A stretch of 64,000 nt of DNA from Bacillus_BU sp051233475 (GTDB lineage: Bacteria; Bacillota; Bacilli; Bacillales; Cytobacillaceae), in contig NZ_JBKFGH010000018.1 of NCBI RefSeq assembly GCF_051233475.1, forward strand, positions 136,830 to 200,829. The letters run 5' to 3'. Shown here one piece after another: positions 45,041 to 52,908 of the stretch (its first letter is position 1; each line of letters begins with the position of its first letter). The notes beneath the pieces are model-generated. The model worked only from the letters and a program-made list of their open reading frames with translations, was not told the origin of the DNA and ran no database searches. The position numbers were made by a program, and so were the translations under genes.

Positions 45041-45787
45041 TTATTTTTTTCGGGCTGTAAAAAAAATTCTTTCAGAATGCTCTTCGGGTGATTGATCCGA
45101 GAAATCAGCTGATACTTCCAGCACTTCAAACCCGGCATTTTGTAACCACTGTTTATATTGTTCAATCGTATACGTACGTTGGAAATGAAGTTCATCAAAG
45201 CGTTCATATAAACCAGTTTGATCTTCCAACACAAAAAAACTCAAATCATGTTCAACACTGTTCGGCCATTCGCCTTCGTAACACTGCCAGATATAAGAGA
45301 TTTTCTCTTCGTTTAAAGCAAAAGTCCCGTTTCGAAATATGTTATTCATTTTATAAATAGAATGGACATCAAACATAAACAAGCCATTTGAGTGTAAATG
45401 TTCAAATACATGTTGAAAGGTTTTTACAACCTCTTCTTCCGATTGTAAATAGTTCAATGAATCACAAAAAATGGTAATTACATCAAGTGAATCAAAGCCT
45501 TCTAATTCAGCCATATTTTGCTGAAAAAACTGAATGGCGTGTCCCCTTTCAGCAGCTTTTGCTTGGGCGACTGCCAGCATATCCTCCGATAAGTCTACCC
45601 CTGATACACGAAAGCCTGCTTCCGCGAGCCAAATGGACAATTCTCCCGTCCCGCAAGCTACATCCAGAATAGTCTCCGCTTTAACTCCATATTTTTCGAT
45701 TTGTCGTACCACAAAATCAACCCATTGATGATACGGGGTTTCTTTCATCAATTCATCGTAAAGATAGGCAAACCGATTATAGGTCAT
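45041..45787 (-). CDS. yqeM: Class I SAM-dependent methyltransferase YqeM
   Basis: A predicted methyltransferase of unknown substrate. The SAM-binding motif is ILDVACGTGELSIWLAEAG (about 40-58), with GVDLSEDML following. Length is 248 residues. Its ATG overlaps the rsfS stop (ATGA), and it is the last gene of the aroE-yhbY-nadD-yqeK-rsfS-yqeM cluster. The position suggests a link to ribosome assembly or tRNA, but no substrate can be read from the sequence. Confidence 0.88.
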   Translation of the reverse strand: MTYNRFAYLYDELMKETPYHQWVDFVVRQIEKYGVKAETILDVACGTGELSIWLAEAGFRVSGVDLSEDMLAVAQAKAAERGHAIQFFQQNMAELEGFDSLDVITIFCDSLNYLQSEEEVVKTFQHVFEHLHSNGLFMFDVHSIYKMNNIFRNGTFALNEEKISYIWQCYEGEWPNSVEHDLSFFVLEDQTGLYERFDELHFQRTYTIEQYKQWLQNAGFEVLEVSADFSDQSPEEHSERIFFTARKK

Positions 45788-46140
45788 TGATTCAACTCGC
45801 TAAGGATATTCTCGATAGGTGCATCTCCCCAAAGACGCTCAAGTTTATAGTATTGACGCTCATCACGATGGAAGACATGGACCACCACATCACCCAAATC
45901 AACCAAGATCCACTTTGCCTCGTCGAAACCTTCGATCCGCTTAACAGGATGTTGCATTTCTTCAACCTTATCTTTTATTTCTCGGGCAATAGCCTGAACC
46001 TGTTTATCTGAATTTCCGTGGCAAATAATAAAATAATCAGCGACCAATGAAATGCCTTCCATATTTAGAACTAAAATATCTTCTGCTCGTTTATCATCCG
46101 CTGCTTTTACAACCGTATGCAATATACTTCTTTCTGTCAT
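45784..46140 (-). CDS. rsfS: Ribosomal silencing factor RsfS
   Basis: Binds ribosomal protein L14 on the 50S subunit and blocks subunit joining under starvation. 118 residues with the family stretches ILVLNMEGISLVADYFIICHG and WILVDLGDVVVHVFHRDERQ. It starts at ATG 46140 after GGAGAA, four bases after yqeK, and overlaps yqeM. Confidence 0.96.
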   Translation of the reverse strand: MTERSILHTVVKAADDKRAEDILVLNMEGISLVADYFIICHGNSDKQVQAIAREIKDKVEEMQHPVKRIEGFDEAKWILVDLGDVVVHVFHRDERQYYKLERLWGDAPIENILSELNQ

Positions 46141-46144
46141 GAAA

Positions 46145-46711
46145 TCAATTCTCCTTATTTATGATGAGATGATTATAGGTTTCAATCGTATCTGGAAAAA
46201 CAGGTTGATTTTTTTTTAGTAAAAAAACAATCGTGTTTTTCATTGAAGCAATCAACGCATCTGTTAAATTCTCTTTTGCCATTTCCCTCACATCTTCTAC
46301 TCCCGGAAATTGCCTGCCTGGTTCAATATAATCAGCAAGGTAAATGACTTTTTCTAATAACGTCATGGATGGTCTTCCTGATGTATGATACCGAATTGCA
46401 TCCAAAATTTCTCCGTCCTTTATTCCAGCTTCCTTCTCAACGAGATAAGCACCAACGGGAGCATGCCAGAGCTCACTATTAAAAGATAATAACTTAGGGT
46501 CCATTCGCTGTTCCAGAATAATTTGTTTCATTTCTTCTTTTGGACGAAATTTAGCATAGTCATGAAAAATGGCTGCAAGTTCGGCTTTTTTGGGATCAGC
46601 TCCGTATAATTTGGCAAGCTGGATTGCCGTTTCCATTACTCCTAATGTATGTTGATATCGATGGTCGGTCAAGTGAGGCTTGACTAAATTTAATGCCGTT
46701 TCACGTTCCAT
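46145..46711 (-). CDS. yqeK: HD-domain Ap4A hydrolase YqeK
   Basis: A symmetrical diadenosine tetraphosphate hydrolase of the HD superfamily. Metal-binding motifs are HTLGVMETA, AAIFHDYAKF and WHAPVGAYL, then DAIRYHTSGRP and LADYIEPGR. Length is 188 residues from the ATG at 46711 (GAGGAGAA). It overlaps the end of nadD by 11 bases, matching the frequent nadD-yqeK pairing. Confidence 0.94.
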   Translation of the reverse strand: MERETALNLVKPHLTDHRYQHTLGVMETAIQLAKLYGADPKKAELAAIFHDYAKFRPKEEMKQIILEQRMDPKLLSFNSELWHAPVGAYLVEKEAGIKDGEILDAIRYHTSGRPSMTLLEKVIYLADYIEPGRQFPGVEDVREMAKENLTDALIASMKNTIVFLLKKNQPVFPDTIETYNHLIINKEN

Positions 46712-47270
46712 ATAACTTTTTCTCCTCAATATACATTCGAACAGGCTCAGGGACTAAATACCGTATCGTTTTCTGTTCTTTTATTCGAGTGCGAATCAAT
46801 TTGGACGAGACTCCCATCTCTGGAACCGTAACATTTATGACCGGATATGATGTAACTTCCAGAAAATCAGGTCGATTAACACCGACAAACGTAACCAAAT
46901 TAATTAACTCATCGATTTTGTTCCATTTTGGTAAATACTCAATCATATCCGCACCGATAATAAAATAAAAATCAACATTTGGATATTCATTCTTTAAGAG
47001 CCGCATTGTATCAATCGTAAAAGACCTGCCGGATCGTTCCAGCTCAATGGTTTCTATTTTAAAATTAGGATGTCCATAAATGGCTAATTCAAGCATTTTT
47101 ACCCGATCGTCAGTACTTGCCCCCTCCGACATTTGTTTATGTGGGGGTTCTTGATTGGGCATAAACCAAACCTCAGCTAAATCTAATCCTTGGAGTACTT
47201 CATTGGCAATGAGCAGATGCCCATTATGGGGAGGATCAAATGTACCTCCGAGTATGCCAATTTTTCTCAA
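46701..47270 (-). CDS. nadD: Nicotinate-nucleotide adenylyltransferase
   Basis: Forms deamido-NAD from nicotinate mononucleotide and ATP, an essential step of NAD synthesis. The nucleotidyltransferase motif GGTFDPPHNGHLLIA (8-22) includes the HxGH site, and SSKLIRTRI is the second ATP motif. Length is 189 residues. The start is a TTG at 47270 after AGGAGGG. Lies between yhbY and yqeK. Confidence 0.97.
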   Translation of the reverse strand: MRKIGILGGTFDPPHNGHLLIANEVLQGLDLAEVWFMPNQEPPHKQMSEGASTDDRVKMLELAIYGHPNFKIETIELERSGRSFTIDTMRLLKNEYPNVDFYFIIGADMIEYLPKWNKIDELINLVTFVGVNRPDFLEVTSYPVINVTVPEMGVSSKLIRTRIKEQKTIRYLVPEPVRMYIEEKKLYGT

Positions 47271-47288
47271 CTCAAGCCCTCCTTGCTA

Positions 47289-47579
47289 TTATGGCAATTG
47301 GATTTGTTTATTTTCGACAGACTCCTTATAGAGAACAATCGTTTTGCCAATCACTTGCACTAGTTCAGCGCCAGTTCCATCGGTTAATTGTTCAGCCACG
47401 ACATCCTTATCTTCATCACAGTTTTGTAAAACACTAATCTTCATCAATTCCCGAACCTCTAAAGCCTCCGAGATTTGTTTGATCATATTTTCATTCACTC
47501 CGCCCTTTCCAACTTGAAAGATTGGCGTTAAATGATGGGCTTTTGAACGTAAAAATCTTTTTTGTTTTCCTGTTAACAT
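47289..47579 (-). CDS. yhbY: Ribosome assembly RNA-binding protein YhbY (CRM domain)
   Basis: A 96-residue CRM-domain protein linked to 50S assembly. It has FLRSKAHHLTPIFQVGKGGV, including the GxxG-type loop, and ends with VLYKESVENKQIQLP. It starts at ATG 47579 after GGAGG, overlapping the end of aroE by seven bases. Confidence 0.95.
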   Translation of the reverse strand: MLTGKQKRFLRSKAHHLTPIFQVGKGGVNENMIKQISEALEVRELMKISVLQNCDEDKDVVAEQLTDGTGAELVQVIGKTIVLYKESVENKQIQLP

Positions 47580-48412
47580 TGTTTTCCTCCTAGTTGTCGC
47601 TCTACAGTATGCTTCATTCGTTTTGGATCAGGGAAGATTCCTGTCCATAACTCGAACGCAAGGGCCCCTTGAAAAACAAACATATCAAGACCATTTTGAA
47701 CTCTTGCCTGTCTTTTTTTGGCTTCCTTTAAAAGTTTGGTCTCGAGCGGGTTATAGATAATATCACTGACGAACGCATTTTCTCTTAGATTTTCCAAACT
47801 TAACGGGAGTTCATCAAGATGAGGCGCCATCCCAATTGATGTGGTTTGAATAATGACATCATAATCCGCTAAGCTTGCTTCAGCCTGTTCTTTTCCAATG
47901 GCATTAGAATCTACTGCATATGGACACTCGCTTATTAAATCGTGTGCTTTAGCAATCGTTCTGTTATAAATATCGAGCTTTTTCACTCCCACTTTTGCTA
48001 GGGAGAAGAAAAGGGCTCTTGCGGCTCCACCTGCCCCGATCATTAAGACAGAACGGTCACTTAAATCCGGAATCTTCTCCGTCAATCCTCTAACGTATCC
48101 GATACCATCTGTATTGTAACCGATTAACAGTCCGTCTTGATTGACGACTGTGTTGACTGCTCCAATCGCTTCCGCAAGTGGATCAATTTTATCTAATAAT
48201 GGCATTACGGCAATCTTATGAGGAATGGTGATATTAAAACCACCCGCACCTAATGCTTTTAGACCCTTTATTGCATCTGTTAATTGTGCTTCTTTGATGT
48301 GAAACGGCAAATAATCAGCATCTATTTTGTAATGCTGAAAAAGGTCATTGTGCATGAGCGGTGACATTGAATGGGCAATCGGGTCACCGATTACGCCAAA
48401 TAATTTTTTCAC
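47573..48412 (-). CDS. aroE: Shikimate dehydrogenase
   Basis: The NADPH-dependent reduction of 3-dehydroshikimate in aromatic amino acid synthesis. Substrate residues are visible in GDPIAHSMSPLMHN and FNITIPHK (catalytic Lys), and the nucleotide fold in LMIGAGGAARALFFSL. Length is 279 residues. The start is a GTG at 48412 after GAGAGG. It is separated from yqeH by a repeat element, which is not the usual tight spacing. Confidence 0.97.
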   Translation of the reverse strand: MKKLFGVIGDPIAHSMSPLMHNDLFQHYKIDADYLPFHIKEAQLTDAIKGLKALGAGGFNITIPHKIAVMPLLDKIDPLAEAIGAVNTVVNQDGLLIGYNTDGIGYVRGLTEKIPDLSDRSVLMIGAGGAARALFFSLAKVGVKKLDIYNRTIAKAHDLISECPYAVDSNAIGKEQAEASLADYDVIIQTTSIGMAPHLDELPLSLENLRENAFVSDIIYNPLETKLLKEAKKRQARVQNGLDMFVFQGALAFELWTGIFPDPKRMKHTVERQLGGKQC

Positions 48413-48443
48413 TGTCCTCTCCCCTTCACTTCTATCTTTTTAG

Positions 48444-48571
48444 GTTGATTTCCGCTTCAGGCACTCGCTTTCCGCGGGCAGTCCGGGAGCCTCCTCTGCG
48501 CTTTGCGCCTGTGGGGTCTCCCCTGTCCTTCTTCTCCCGCAGGAGTCTCGTGCCTTCCGCTCCATTCAACA
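48444..48571. repeat. Dispersed GC-rich inverted-repeat element, copy D
   Basis: Core of the family at 1375, 36778, 44830 and 63699. It begins GTTGATTTCCGC and ends TTCAACA, with one change in the right terminal repeat. It occupies nearly all of the yqeH-aroE interval, so any cotranscript of these genes must carry this structured RNA. Confidence 0.9.
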
Positions 48572-48581
48572 TAGCCTTTTT

Positions 48582-49685
48582 TTAAATTAGTGATTTACGC
48601 AGCATGACGGATACTCCCTTTGGTACGTGAGCTGCAACCTTTGCTCCCGGTTCGTTGACGGTAATCCAACCGAGTCCTGAAAAAACGACATCTGTTTTAC
48701 CTTCTTTAATGGTGAATTCATGACGAACAAGCTCGGGAAACTCTGGTAATTGCTCTTGTCTAGGCGGAGTCAGCATCTCACCAACATGATCTTGATACAA
48801 TTCATCAGCTTTTTCTAATTTTGTCCGATGGATGGACAGCTCATTTGATAAATAACAAACGAAGGAACGGCGGCCGCCAGTTAAATAATCAAAACGGGCC
48901 AGTCCACCAAAAAACAAAGTTTGTCCCTCATTTAGCTGATAAATCTTTGGCTTTATTTCTTTTTTTGGTGTGATGTATTTTAAATCCTGTTTATCGATAA
49001 AATGAGCCATTTGATGGTGATTAATAATTCCCGGTGTATCAACGAGAGCCTTGCCGTCAGATAACGGTATTTCGATAATATCGAGTGTTGTTCCAGGGAA
49101 ATGAGAAGTAGTAATGACATCTTCGCCACCTGAAAACTCCTTAATAACTCGGTTAATAAATGTAGATTTCCCTACATTTGTACACCCGACAACATAAACA
49201 TCTTTGCCATTCCGGTATTCTTCAATCGCAGCCACTGCTTCGCGGATAAAGTGACCCTTTGACGCGCTGATTAGAAATACCTCCTCTGGTTTTAAGCCCA
49301 AATCTCTAGCCTCTTGTTTCATCCAATGAATTAATTTACTAGGCTTTACTGATTTTGGCAATAGATCCACTTTATTTCCGATTAACAAAATTTTGTTTTT
49401 TCCAACAAAACGGGGTAAACCGGGTAACCAGCTGCCATTAAAATCAAAAATATCGACTATTTTCACAATAAGTGCATCTTTTTTTCCGATTTCGTTTAAG
49501 ATCTTTAAGAAATCATCATCGGTTAACCGAACATCCTGCACTTCATTATAATTTTTAAGGCGAAAACAGCGTTGACAAATAATCGTTTCTTTTTCTAAAG
49601 CAGATTTTGGAGCATAGCCCAATTCAGCCGGATCATCGGTTTGAATTTTCACACCGCAGCCGATACAAACTAAATGTTCACTCAC
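48582..49685 (-). CDS. yqeH: Ribosome biogenesis GTPase YqeH
   Basis: A circularly permuted GTPase required for 30S assembly. An N-terminal zinc finger has Cys7, Cys10, Cys37 and Cys40. The G motifs appear in permuted order: LIGNKVDLLPK (G4) before VVGCTNVGKST (G1) and DTPGI (G3). Length is 367 residues. The start is a GTG at 49685 after GGAGG. It follows yqeG by three bases. Confidence 0.97.
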   Translation of the reverse strand: MSEHLVCIGCGVKIQTDDPAELGYAPKSALEKETIICQRCFRLKNYNEVQDVRLTDDDFLKILNEIGKKDALIVKIVDIFDFNGSWLPGLPRFVGKNKILLIGNKVDLLPKSVKPSKLIHWMKQEARDLGLKPEEVFLISASKGHFIREAVAAIEEYRNGKDVYVVGCTNVGKSTFINRVIKEFSGGEDVITTSHFPGTTLDIIEIPLSDGKALVDTPGIINHHQMAHFIDKQDLKYITPKKEIKPKIYQLNEGQTLFFGGLARFDYLTGGRRSFVCYLSNELSIHRTKLEKADELYQDHVGEMLTPPRQEQLPEFPELVRHEFTIKEGKTDVVFSGLGWITVNEPGAKVAAHVPKGVSVMLRKSLI

Positions 49686-49688
49686 AAA

Positions 49689-50204
49689 TTAATCCTCCCA
49701 TTGTATCATTCCTTTTTTTCTAAACCAATTTAAGATGATTCTTTCTATTTGCCGATTAAATTTGGTAATAAATCCATCTGTTTTAGCTACTGGTACCACT
49801 AAAATAGTATGAAAGCCACCTCGGTTTCCACCAAGCACATCCGTTAATAATTGATCTCCTATGACAACCGCTTCCTCTTTTTGGACGCCCATTTGATTGA
49901 GCGCCTTTTGAAAGGCTCTAACCATTGGTTTTCTTGCTTGAAAGATAAACGGAATCCCTAAAGGGTCAGAAAACGCCTTTACACGCTCTTCATTATTATT
50001 GGAGACGATGGTCACCAAAATCCCATTCTTTTTCATATCTTCGAACCACTCAATAAGGTTTGGGGTTGCATAAGCGCGGTCCCATTCCACCAATGTATTA
50101 TCTAAATCAGTAATAATGGCCTTTACTCCTTTTTCCTTCAAACTTTTGGGAGTAATATCAAATATACTTTTTACATGTTGGTTTGGCAAAAATTTCTTTA
50201 ACAA
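49689..50204 (-). CDS. yqeG: YqeG family HAD-type phosphatase
   Basis: A HAD IIIA-class hydrolase related to phosphatidylglycerophosphatase-type enzymes; its exact substrate in Bacillus is uncertain. Motif I is ITDLDNTLVEWD, motif II is TIVSNNNEERV, and the later motif VVIGDQLLTDVLGGNRGG holds the second acidic group. Length is 171 residues. The start is a TTG at 50204 after GAGGTG. It heads the yqeG-yqeH unit and is divergent from sda. Confidence 0.93.
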   Translation of the reverse strand: MLKKFLPNQHVKSIFDITPKSLKEKGVKAIITDLDNTLVEWDRAYATPNLIEWFEDMKKNGILVTIVSNNNEERVKAFSDPLGIPFIFQARKPMVRAFQKALNQMGVQKEEAVVIGDQLLTDVLGGNRGGFHTILVVPVAKTDGFITKFNRQIERIILNWFRKKGMIQWED

Positions 50205-50325
50205 TGATTACACCTCATATTCCTAATAATACCATTACAATAATTATGTAGAATCTCCTCGAAACTATAACTAAATAATAGCTTGTTTATTAAAAGTTTT
50301 CGACAACTTCCCCACTTATTCATTC

Positions 50326-50425
50326 TGTGGATAACTTTATACACATTATACACGTTAGTTTTTTTGATACTATAGACATTTATAAACAATTTAATCACAG
50401 GTTATCCACTAACAACTGTGGATAA
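50326..50425. promoter_or_regulatory. Cluster of five DnaA boxes upstream of sda
   Basis: Nonamers matching or nearly matching TTATNCACA occur at 50326-50334 (minus), 50337-50345 (plus), 50346-50354 (plus, ends G), 50402-50410 (plus, ends T) and 50417-50425 (minus). In B. subtilis sda is controlled by DnaA bound at its promoter, so these are probably the matching sites. They lie in the 339-base gap between yqeG and sda, where I see no other feature. Confidence 0.8.
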
Positions 50426-50543
50426 CAGAACGGTTGTTCTAACAATTTATATTTGATAGAGTAATGATACAGCAAGCGAGCCTACCATTATATGCCTTAT
50501 TTTGATAAATAGAATAAATTTATCCCGGAGGTGGAATCCTGGC

Positions 50544-50684
50544 ATGAAAAAGCTTTCAGATGAACTACTAATTGAATCCTATTACAAGGCCAGAGAACTT
50601 AAACTTAACCCCGATTTTATTCGCCTAATCGAAATAGAACTACAACGAAGATCGTTATATCAAAAAATAAAAGTATCTTCTTAA
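50544..50684 (+). CDS. sda: Sporulation checkpoint inhibitor Sda
   Basis: A 46-residue helical hairpin that binds histidine kinases such as KinA and blocks the sporulation phosphorelay when replication is disturbed. The sequence MKKLSDELLIESYYKARELK and LIEIELQRRSL match the family closely. The ATG at 50544 follows GGAGGTGG; an upstream in-frame extension of 14 residues is not conserved. DnaA boxes lie upstream and a terminator follows. Confidence 0.96.
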   Translation: MKKLSDELLIESYYKARELKLNPDFIRLIEIELQRRSLYQKIKVSS

Positions 50685-50688
50685 GTCG

Positions 50689-50714
50689 ATAAGCCAACCG
50701 GGCTTATTTTTTTT
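50689..50714 (+). terminator. Intrinsic terminator after sda
   Basis: ATAAGCC-AACCG-GGCTTAT followed by eight T on the plus strand; it runs up to the 3' end of psd. Confidence 0.85.
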
Positions 50715-50721
50715 CCAGCCC

Positions 50722-51510
50722 TTAAGCGCTTGTGATAATTTCACCCAATTTTGTCCCAACTACTACTTCTGTTGGTGTTTTCAATTCAGGAGCTAGCTTA
50801 AATGTATTTTTTTCAAACAATAATACTACAGTTGATCCAAATGTGAAATAAGCCAATTCTTCACCTTTTGAAATCTTCCTTCCCTCATGAACCAGTTCAA
50901 TAGAATTAACAAACATAGCTCCTACTTTTACAACCGCCAAATGACCGGTTTGGTGTTTTAGTTCGGTAATCCTGCGATAATTTTTTGATAAGGGCTGTCG
51001 TCCATATTTTAACCCTAATTTATTTACGGGATAAGATTTCTTTCCAAGTGTCCACTGATCGATAATTTCTCCTGCTATCGGGCTATGGATACGATGGTAA
51101 TGGCTTGGACTTAAATATAAAATGATGTAGGTCCCTTGCAAATACTTGTGGAGTGCATCCTGTCTTCCAAGCATTTCCGAAATAGAATACGTTTTACCCT
51201 TAACTGTTATTTCACTTGTTTCGCCAATTTCCCCGATATCCTCTACGACTCCGTCGACCGGGCTCCCTACGCTCATTGGATGGGGATCATGTATCCGGGC
51301 CTCTTCCTTCAGTTTACGGACAAACAAATCATGAAGTGTAGGGAATTCATGTAATGACTTTTCCATTTCCATCAGATTAAGATTATAGACCCTTGCAAAA
51401 GAAGGAATAATAACACGACTTAGCCTAGACGTCGCAAAACGCTTTAAAATAAGTGAAGAAATTCTGCCATTCGTTAACTCAATCAGGAATCTGTATAAAC
51501 TTTGAATCAA
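50722..51510 (-). CDS. psd: Phosphatidylserine decarboxylase proenzyme
   Basis: Makes phosphatidylethanolamine from phosphatidylserine. It is synthesised as a proenzyme that cuts itself at FGST (224-227), the serine becoming the pyruvoyl cofactor. The catalytic Asp is in SPVDGVV (83-89) and the His in YHRIHSP (138-144). Length is 262 residues. The start is a TTG at 51510, right after GGAGGTAACCAA. It is divergent from pssA, the preceding enzyme of the pathway. Confidence 0.96.
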   Translation of the reverse strand: MIQSLYRFLIELTNGRISSLILKRFATSRLSRVIIPSFARVYNLNLMEMEKSLHEFPTLHDLFVRKLKEEARIHDPHPMSVGSPVDGVVEDIGEIGETSEITVKGKTYSISEMLGRQDALHKYLQGTYIILYLSPSHYHRIHSPIAGEIIDQWTLGKKSYPVNKLGLKYGRQPLSKNYRRITELKHQTGHLAVVKVGAMFVNSIELVHEGRKISKGEELAYFTFGSTVVLLFEKNTFKLAPELKTPTEVVVGTKLGEIITSA

Positions 51511-51630
51511 TTTGGTTACCTCCAAAAAATGTGAAATAGTCTTTACTCACATGCATAAAAAGCTTAAAATTAAATATTATTATATAAATTCCAGAAAATA
51601 CCCCTTCCGTTCTTAAGGAGTGAGGAGAAA

Positions 51631-52170
51631 TTGTTCTTATTAGAAGTATTTGATCAAACCATTAAAAAGCTAAAAAGTCAAACAGCAAACGTGTTAACAT
51701 TAACCAATTTAGGTCTTGGCGGGTATGCAATTATTGCTGGTTTGAACGGTAGTTTTCGGCTCAGTCTCCTGCTTATTTTCATTGCTGCACTTGCTGACCG
51801 GTTTGACGGAATGGTCGCCAGAAAGTTCCATATAGAATCGGAGCTTGGAAAACAACTCGATTCCATGAGTGATATTATATCATTTGGAGTCGCACCTGCA
51901 CTATTATTATATCAAGGAATCTTAAATGAATTTGGTGCGCCTGGAATTTTCTTTACTGTTTTCTATATTGGATGTGGAGCTTTTCGTTTAGCACGATTTA
52001 ACATTTCTGAAAATAACGGGTATTTTACAGGTCTGCCGATTACTGCAGCAGGCTGCCTTGTCACACTCAGTTATCTTGCAATATCGTTTTCCCCTCCACA
52101 AACATTCCTCTTTTTAATTATTCTGTTATCTTTATTAATGATCAGTCCATTTAAGCTTAAAAAAGTGTAA
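51631..52170 (+). CDS. pssA: CDP-diacylglycerol-serine O-phosphatidyltransferase
   Basis: Makes phosphatidylserine from CDP-diacylglycerol and serine. The CDP-alcohol phosphotransferase signature is complete: Asp56, Asp59-Gly60, Ala63-Arg64, Gly73, Asp77 and Asp81. Several membrane helices follow. Length is 179 residues. It starts with TTG at 51631 after GGAG. It and divergent psd form the complete PE pathway in one place; in B. subtilis this pair lies elsewhere. Confidence 0.95.
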   Translation: MFLLEVFDQTIKKLKSQTANVLTLTNLGLGGYAIIAGLNGSFRLSLLLIFIAALADRFDGMVARKFHIESELGKQLDSMSDIISFGVAPALLLYQGILNEFGAPGIFFTVFYIGCGAFRLARFNISENNGYFTGLPITAAGCLVTLSYLAISFSPPQTFLFLIILLSLLMISPFKLKKV

Positions 52171-52178
52171 TGAGAAAA

Positions 52179-52208
52179 AACAGCACGCATTTTGGTGCTG
52201 TTTTTTTA
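52179..52208 (+). terminator. Intrinsic terminator after pssA
   Basis: ACAGCAC pairs with GTGCTGT across a GCATTTTG loop, followed by seven T. Confidence 0.88.
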
Positions 52209-52347
52209 TTGAGTCCGTTGAGTCCTGATCAAAGATTAGTTTGTGAATAAAAGCCTTAAATCATTCCATGCTAAAACAAGGAATGGAAAAAGCATAACAA
52301 AAAAATTAAAAAATAGAAAATTGTCGGATAAATGGGTGTAAATTCAG

Positions 52348-52376
52348 TTTACATTCCATTTTAATATGGATATAAT
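52348..52376 (+). promoter_or_regulatory. Sigma-A promoter of the micro-ORF cluster
   Basis: -35 TTTACA (52348-52353), spacer of exactly 17, -10 TATAAT (52371-52376). Transcription would start near 52383, about 36 bases before the first small reading frame. Confidence 0.8.
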
Positions 52377-52418
52377 AACCTGTGTAAGCGAAATTTTCCA
52401 AAAAGGAGGTCGAATGAA

Positions 52419-52502
52419 ATGATTAGTATTGTCTATTCAGTAAATCAGAATCAAATAGTTTTATCCTACACACATTCGACCAACTGGAAATGGATTGCTT
52501 AA
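52419..52502 (+). CDS. 27-residue leader-type peptide
   Basis: A micro-ORF with the strong site AAAAGGAGG nine bases upstream. The product starts MISIVYSVNQNQIVLSY, is hydrophobic and aromatic, and ends NWKWIA. I do not recognise a family. An even shorter frame, ATGAAATGA (Met-Lys-stop), overlaps its start codon at a spacing of four bases from GGAGG. Its place between a strong promoter and a switch-like pair of hairpins suggests a regulatory leader peptide. Its stop is 28 bases before the first hairpin, so a ribosome stalled at the end would not quite reach it. Confidence 0.55.
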   Translation: MISIVYSVNQNQIVLSYTHSTNWKWIA

Positions 52503-52530
52503 TTTTGTTATTTTCTTAAGGCTATCCTAA

Positions 52531-52616
52531 CCGCATGGGGAATGGTGTCTCCTGCGGTATTTTTGTGCCCGAAAACACTCATATCCGCAGGAGAAAATTC
52601 TCCCTGCGGTTTTTTT
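52531..52616 (+). promoter_or_regulatory. Transcription attenuator: competing hairpins before the YrzI-type ORF
   Basis: Hairpin 1 (52531-52557) pairs CCGCATGGGGA with TCTCCTGCGG. Hairpin 2 (52585-52609) pairs CCGCAGGAGAA with TTCTCCCTGCGG and is followed by seven T, a strong intrinsic terminator. The right arm of hairpin 1 (TCTCCTGCGG, 52548-52557) is also perfectly complementary over ten bases to the left arm of hairpin 2 (CCGCAGGAGA, 52585-52594). The two structures are therefore mutually exclusive, as in known terminator/antiterminator leaders. Confidence 0.8.
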
Positions 52617-52645
52617 ATGGCTATTTTTGAAAGGAGGTGAGTCAT

Positions 52646-52786
52646 TTGACGCTTCATATACTATTTTTAACGATCACGATCAAAAAACGAAAGCTTACAA
52701 AGCAAGAGGTTGTTCATCAAGAATTTGTAGAGCAAATTTATGAACAAAATAAAGATCGCCAGTTTACCGTTTATCGTCAATTCTAA
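52646..52786 (+). CDS. YrzI family small protein
   Basis: A 46-residue protein, TTG start after GAAAGGAGGTGA, beginning MTLHILFLTITIKKRKLTK with a polar C-terminal half. This matches the small tandem YrzI-type family of Bacillus in length and N-terminal pattern (a short hydrophobic segment followed by basic residues). The role of the family is unknown. It is the first frame after the attenuator, so its expression depends on read-through. Confidence 0.75.
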   Translation: MTLHILFLTITIKKRKLTKQEVVHQEFVEQIYEQNKDRQFTVYRQF

Positions 52787-52816
52787 GAGATTTTTTAATT
52801 ATTAAGAAAGGTGGTT

Positions 52817-52882
52817 ATGTATATGTTATTCATTATTCAACGACGGCAAAATTGCTTATGGGTGGAGAAAGACACCACCTAA
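52817..52882 (+). CDS. 21-residue micro-ORF
   Basis: Starts ATG at 52817 after AAGAAAGGTGG and encodes MYMLFIIQRRQNCLWVEKDT plus one residue. It has a hydrophobic start followed by basic residues, similar in pattern to but not clearly homologous with its neighbours. I cannot name a family. The good ribosome binding site and its place in the row are the only support. Confidence 0.4.
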   Translation: MYMLFIIQRRQNCLWVEKDTT

Positions 52883-52908
52883 CGATGCTTAAAAAGGGGT
52901 GATTCGCT

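Noticed and set aside
44775..45234. Overlapping frames of 66, 69 and 142 residues across the repeat behind comER
   Set aside because: They are generated by repeat copy C and by the opposite strand of yqeM, with no homology pattern of their own.
50198..50398. A 66-residue minus-strand frame upstream of yqeG
   Set aside because: It covers the DnaA boxes and runs into the yqeG start region; composition (Y, N, C, K rich) is that of translated AT-rich control DNA.
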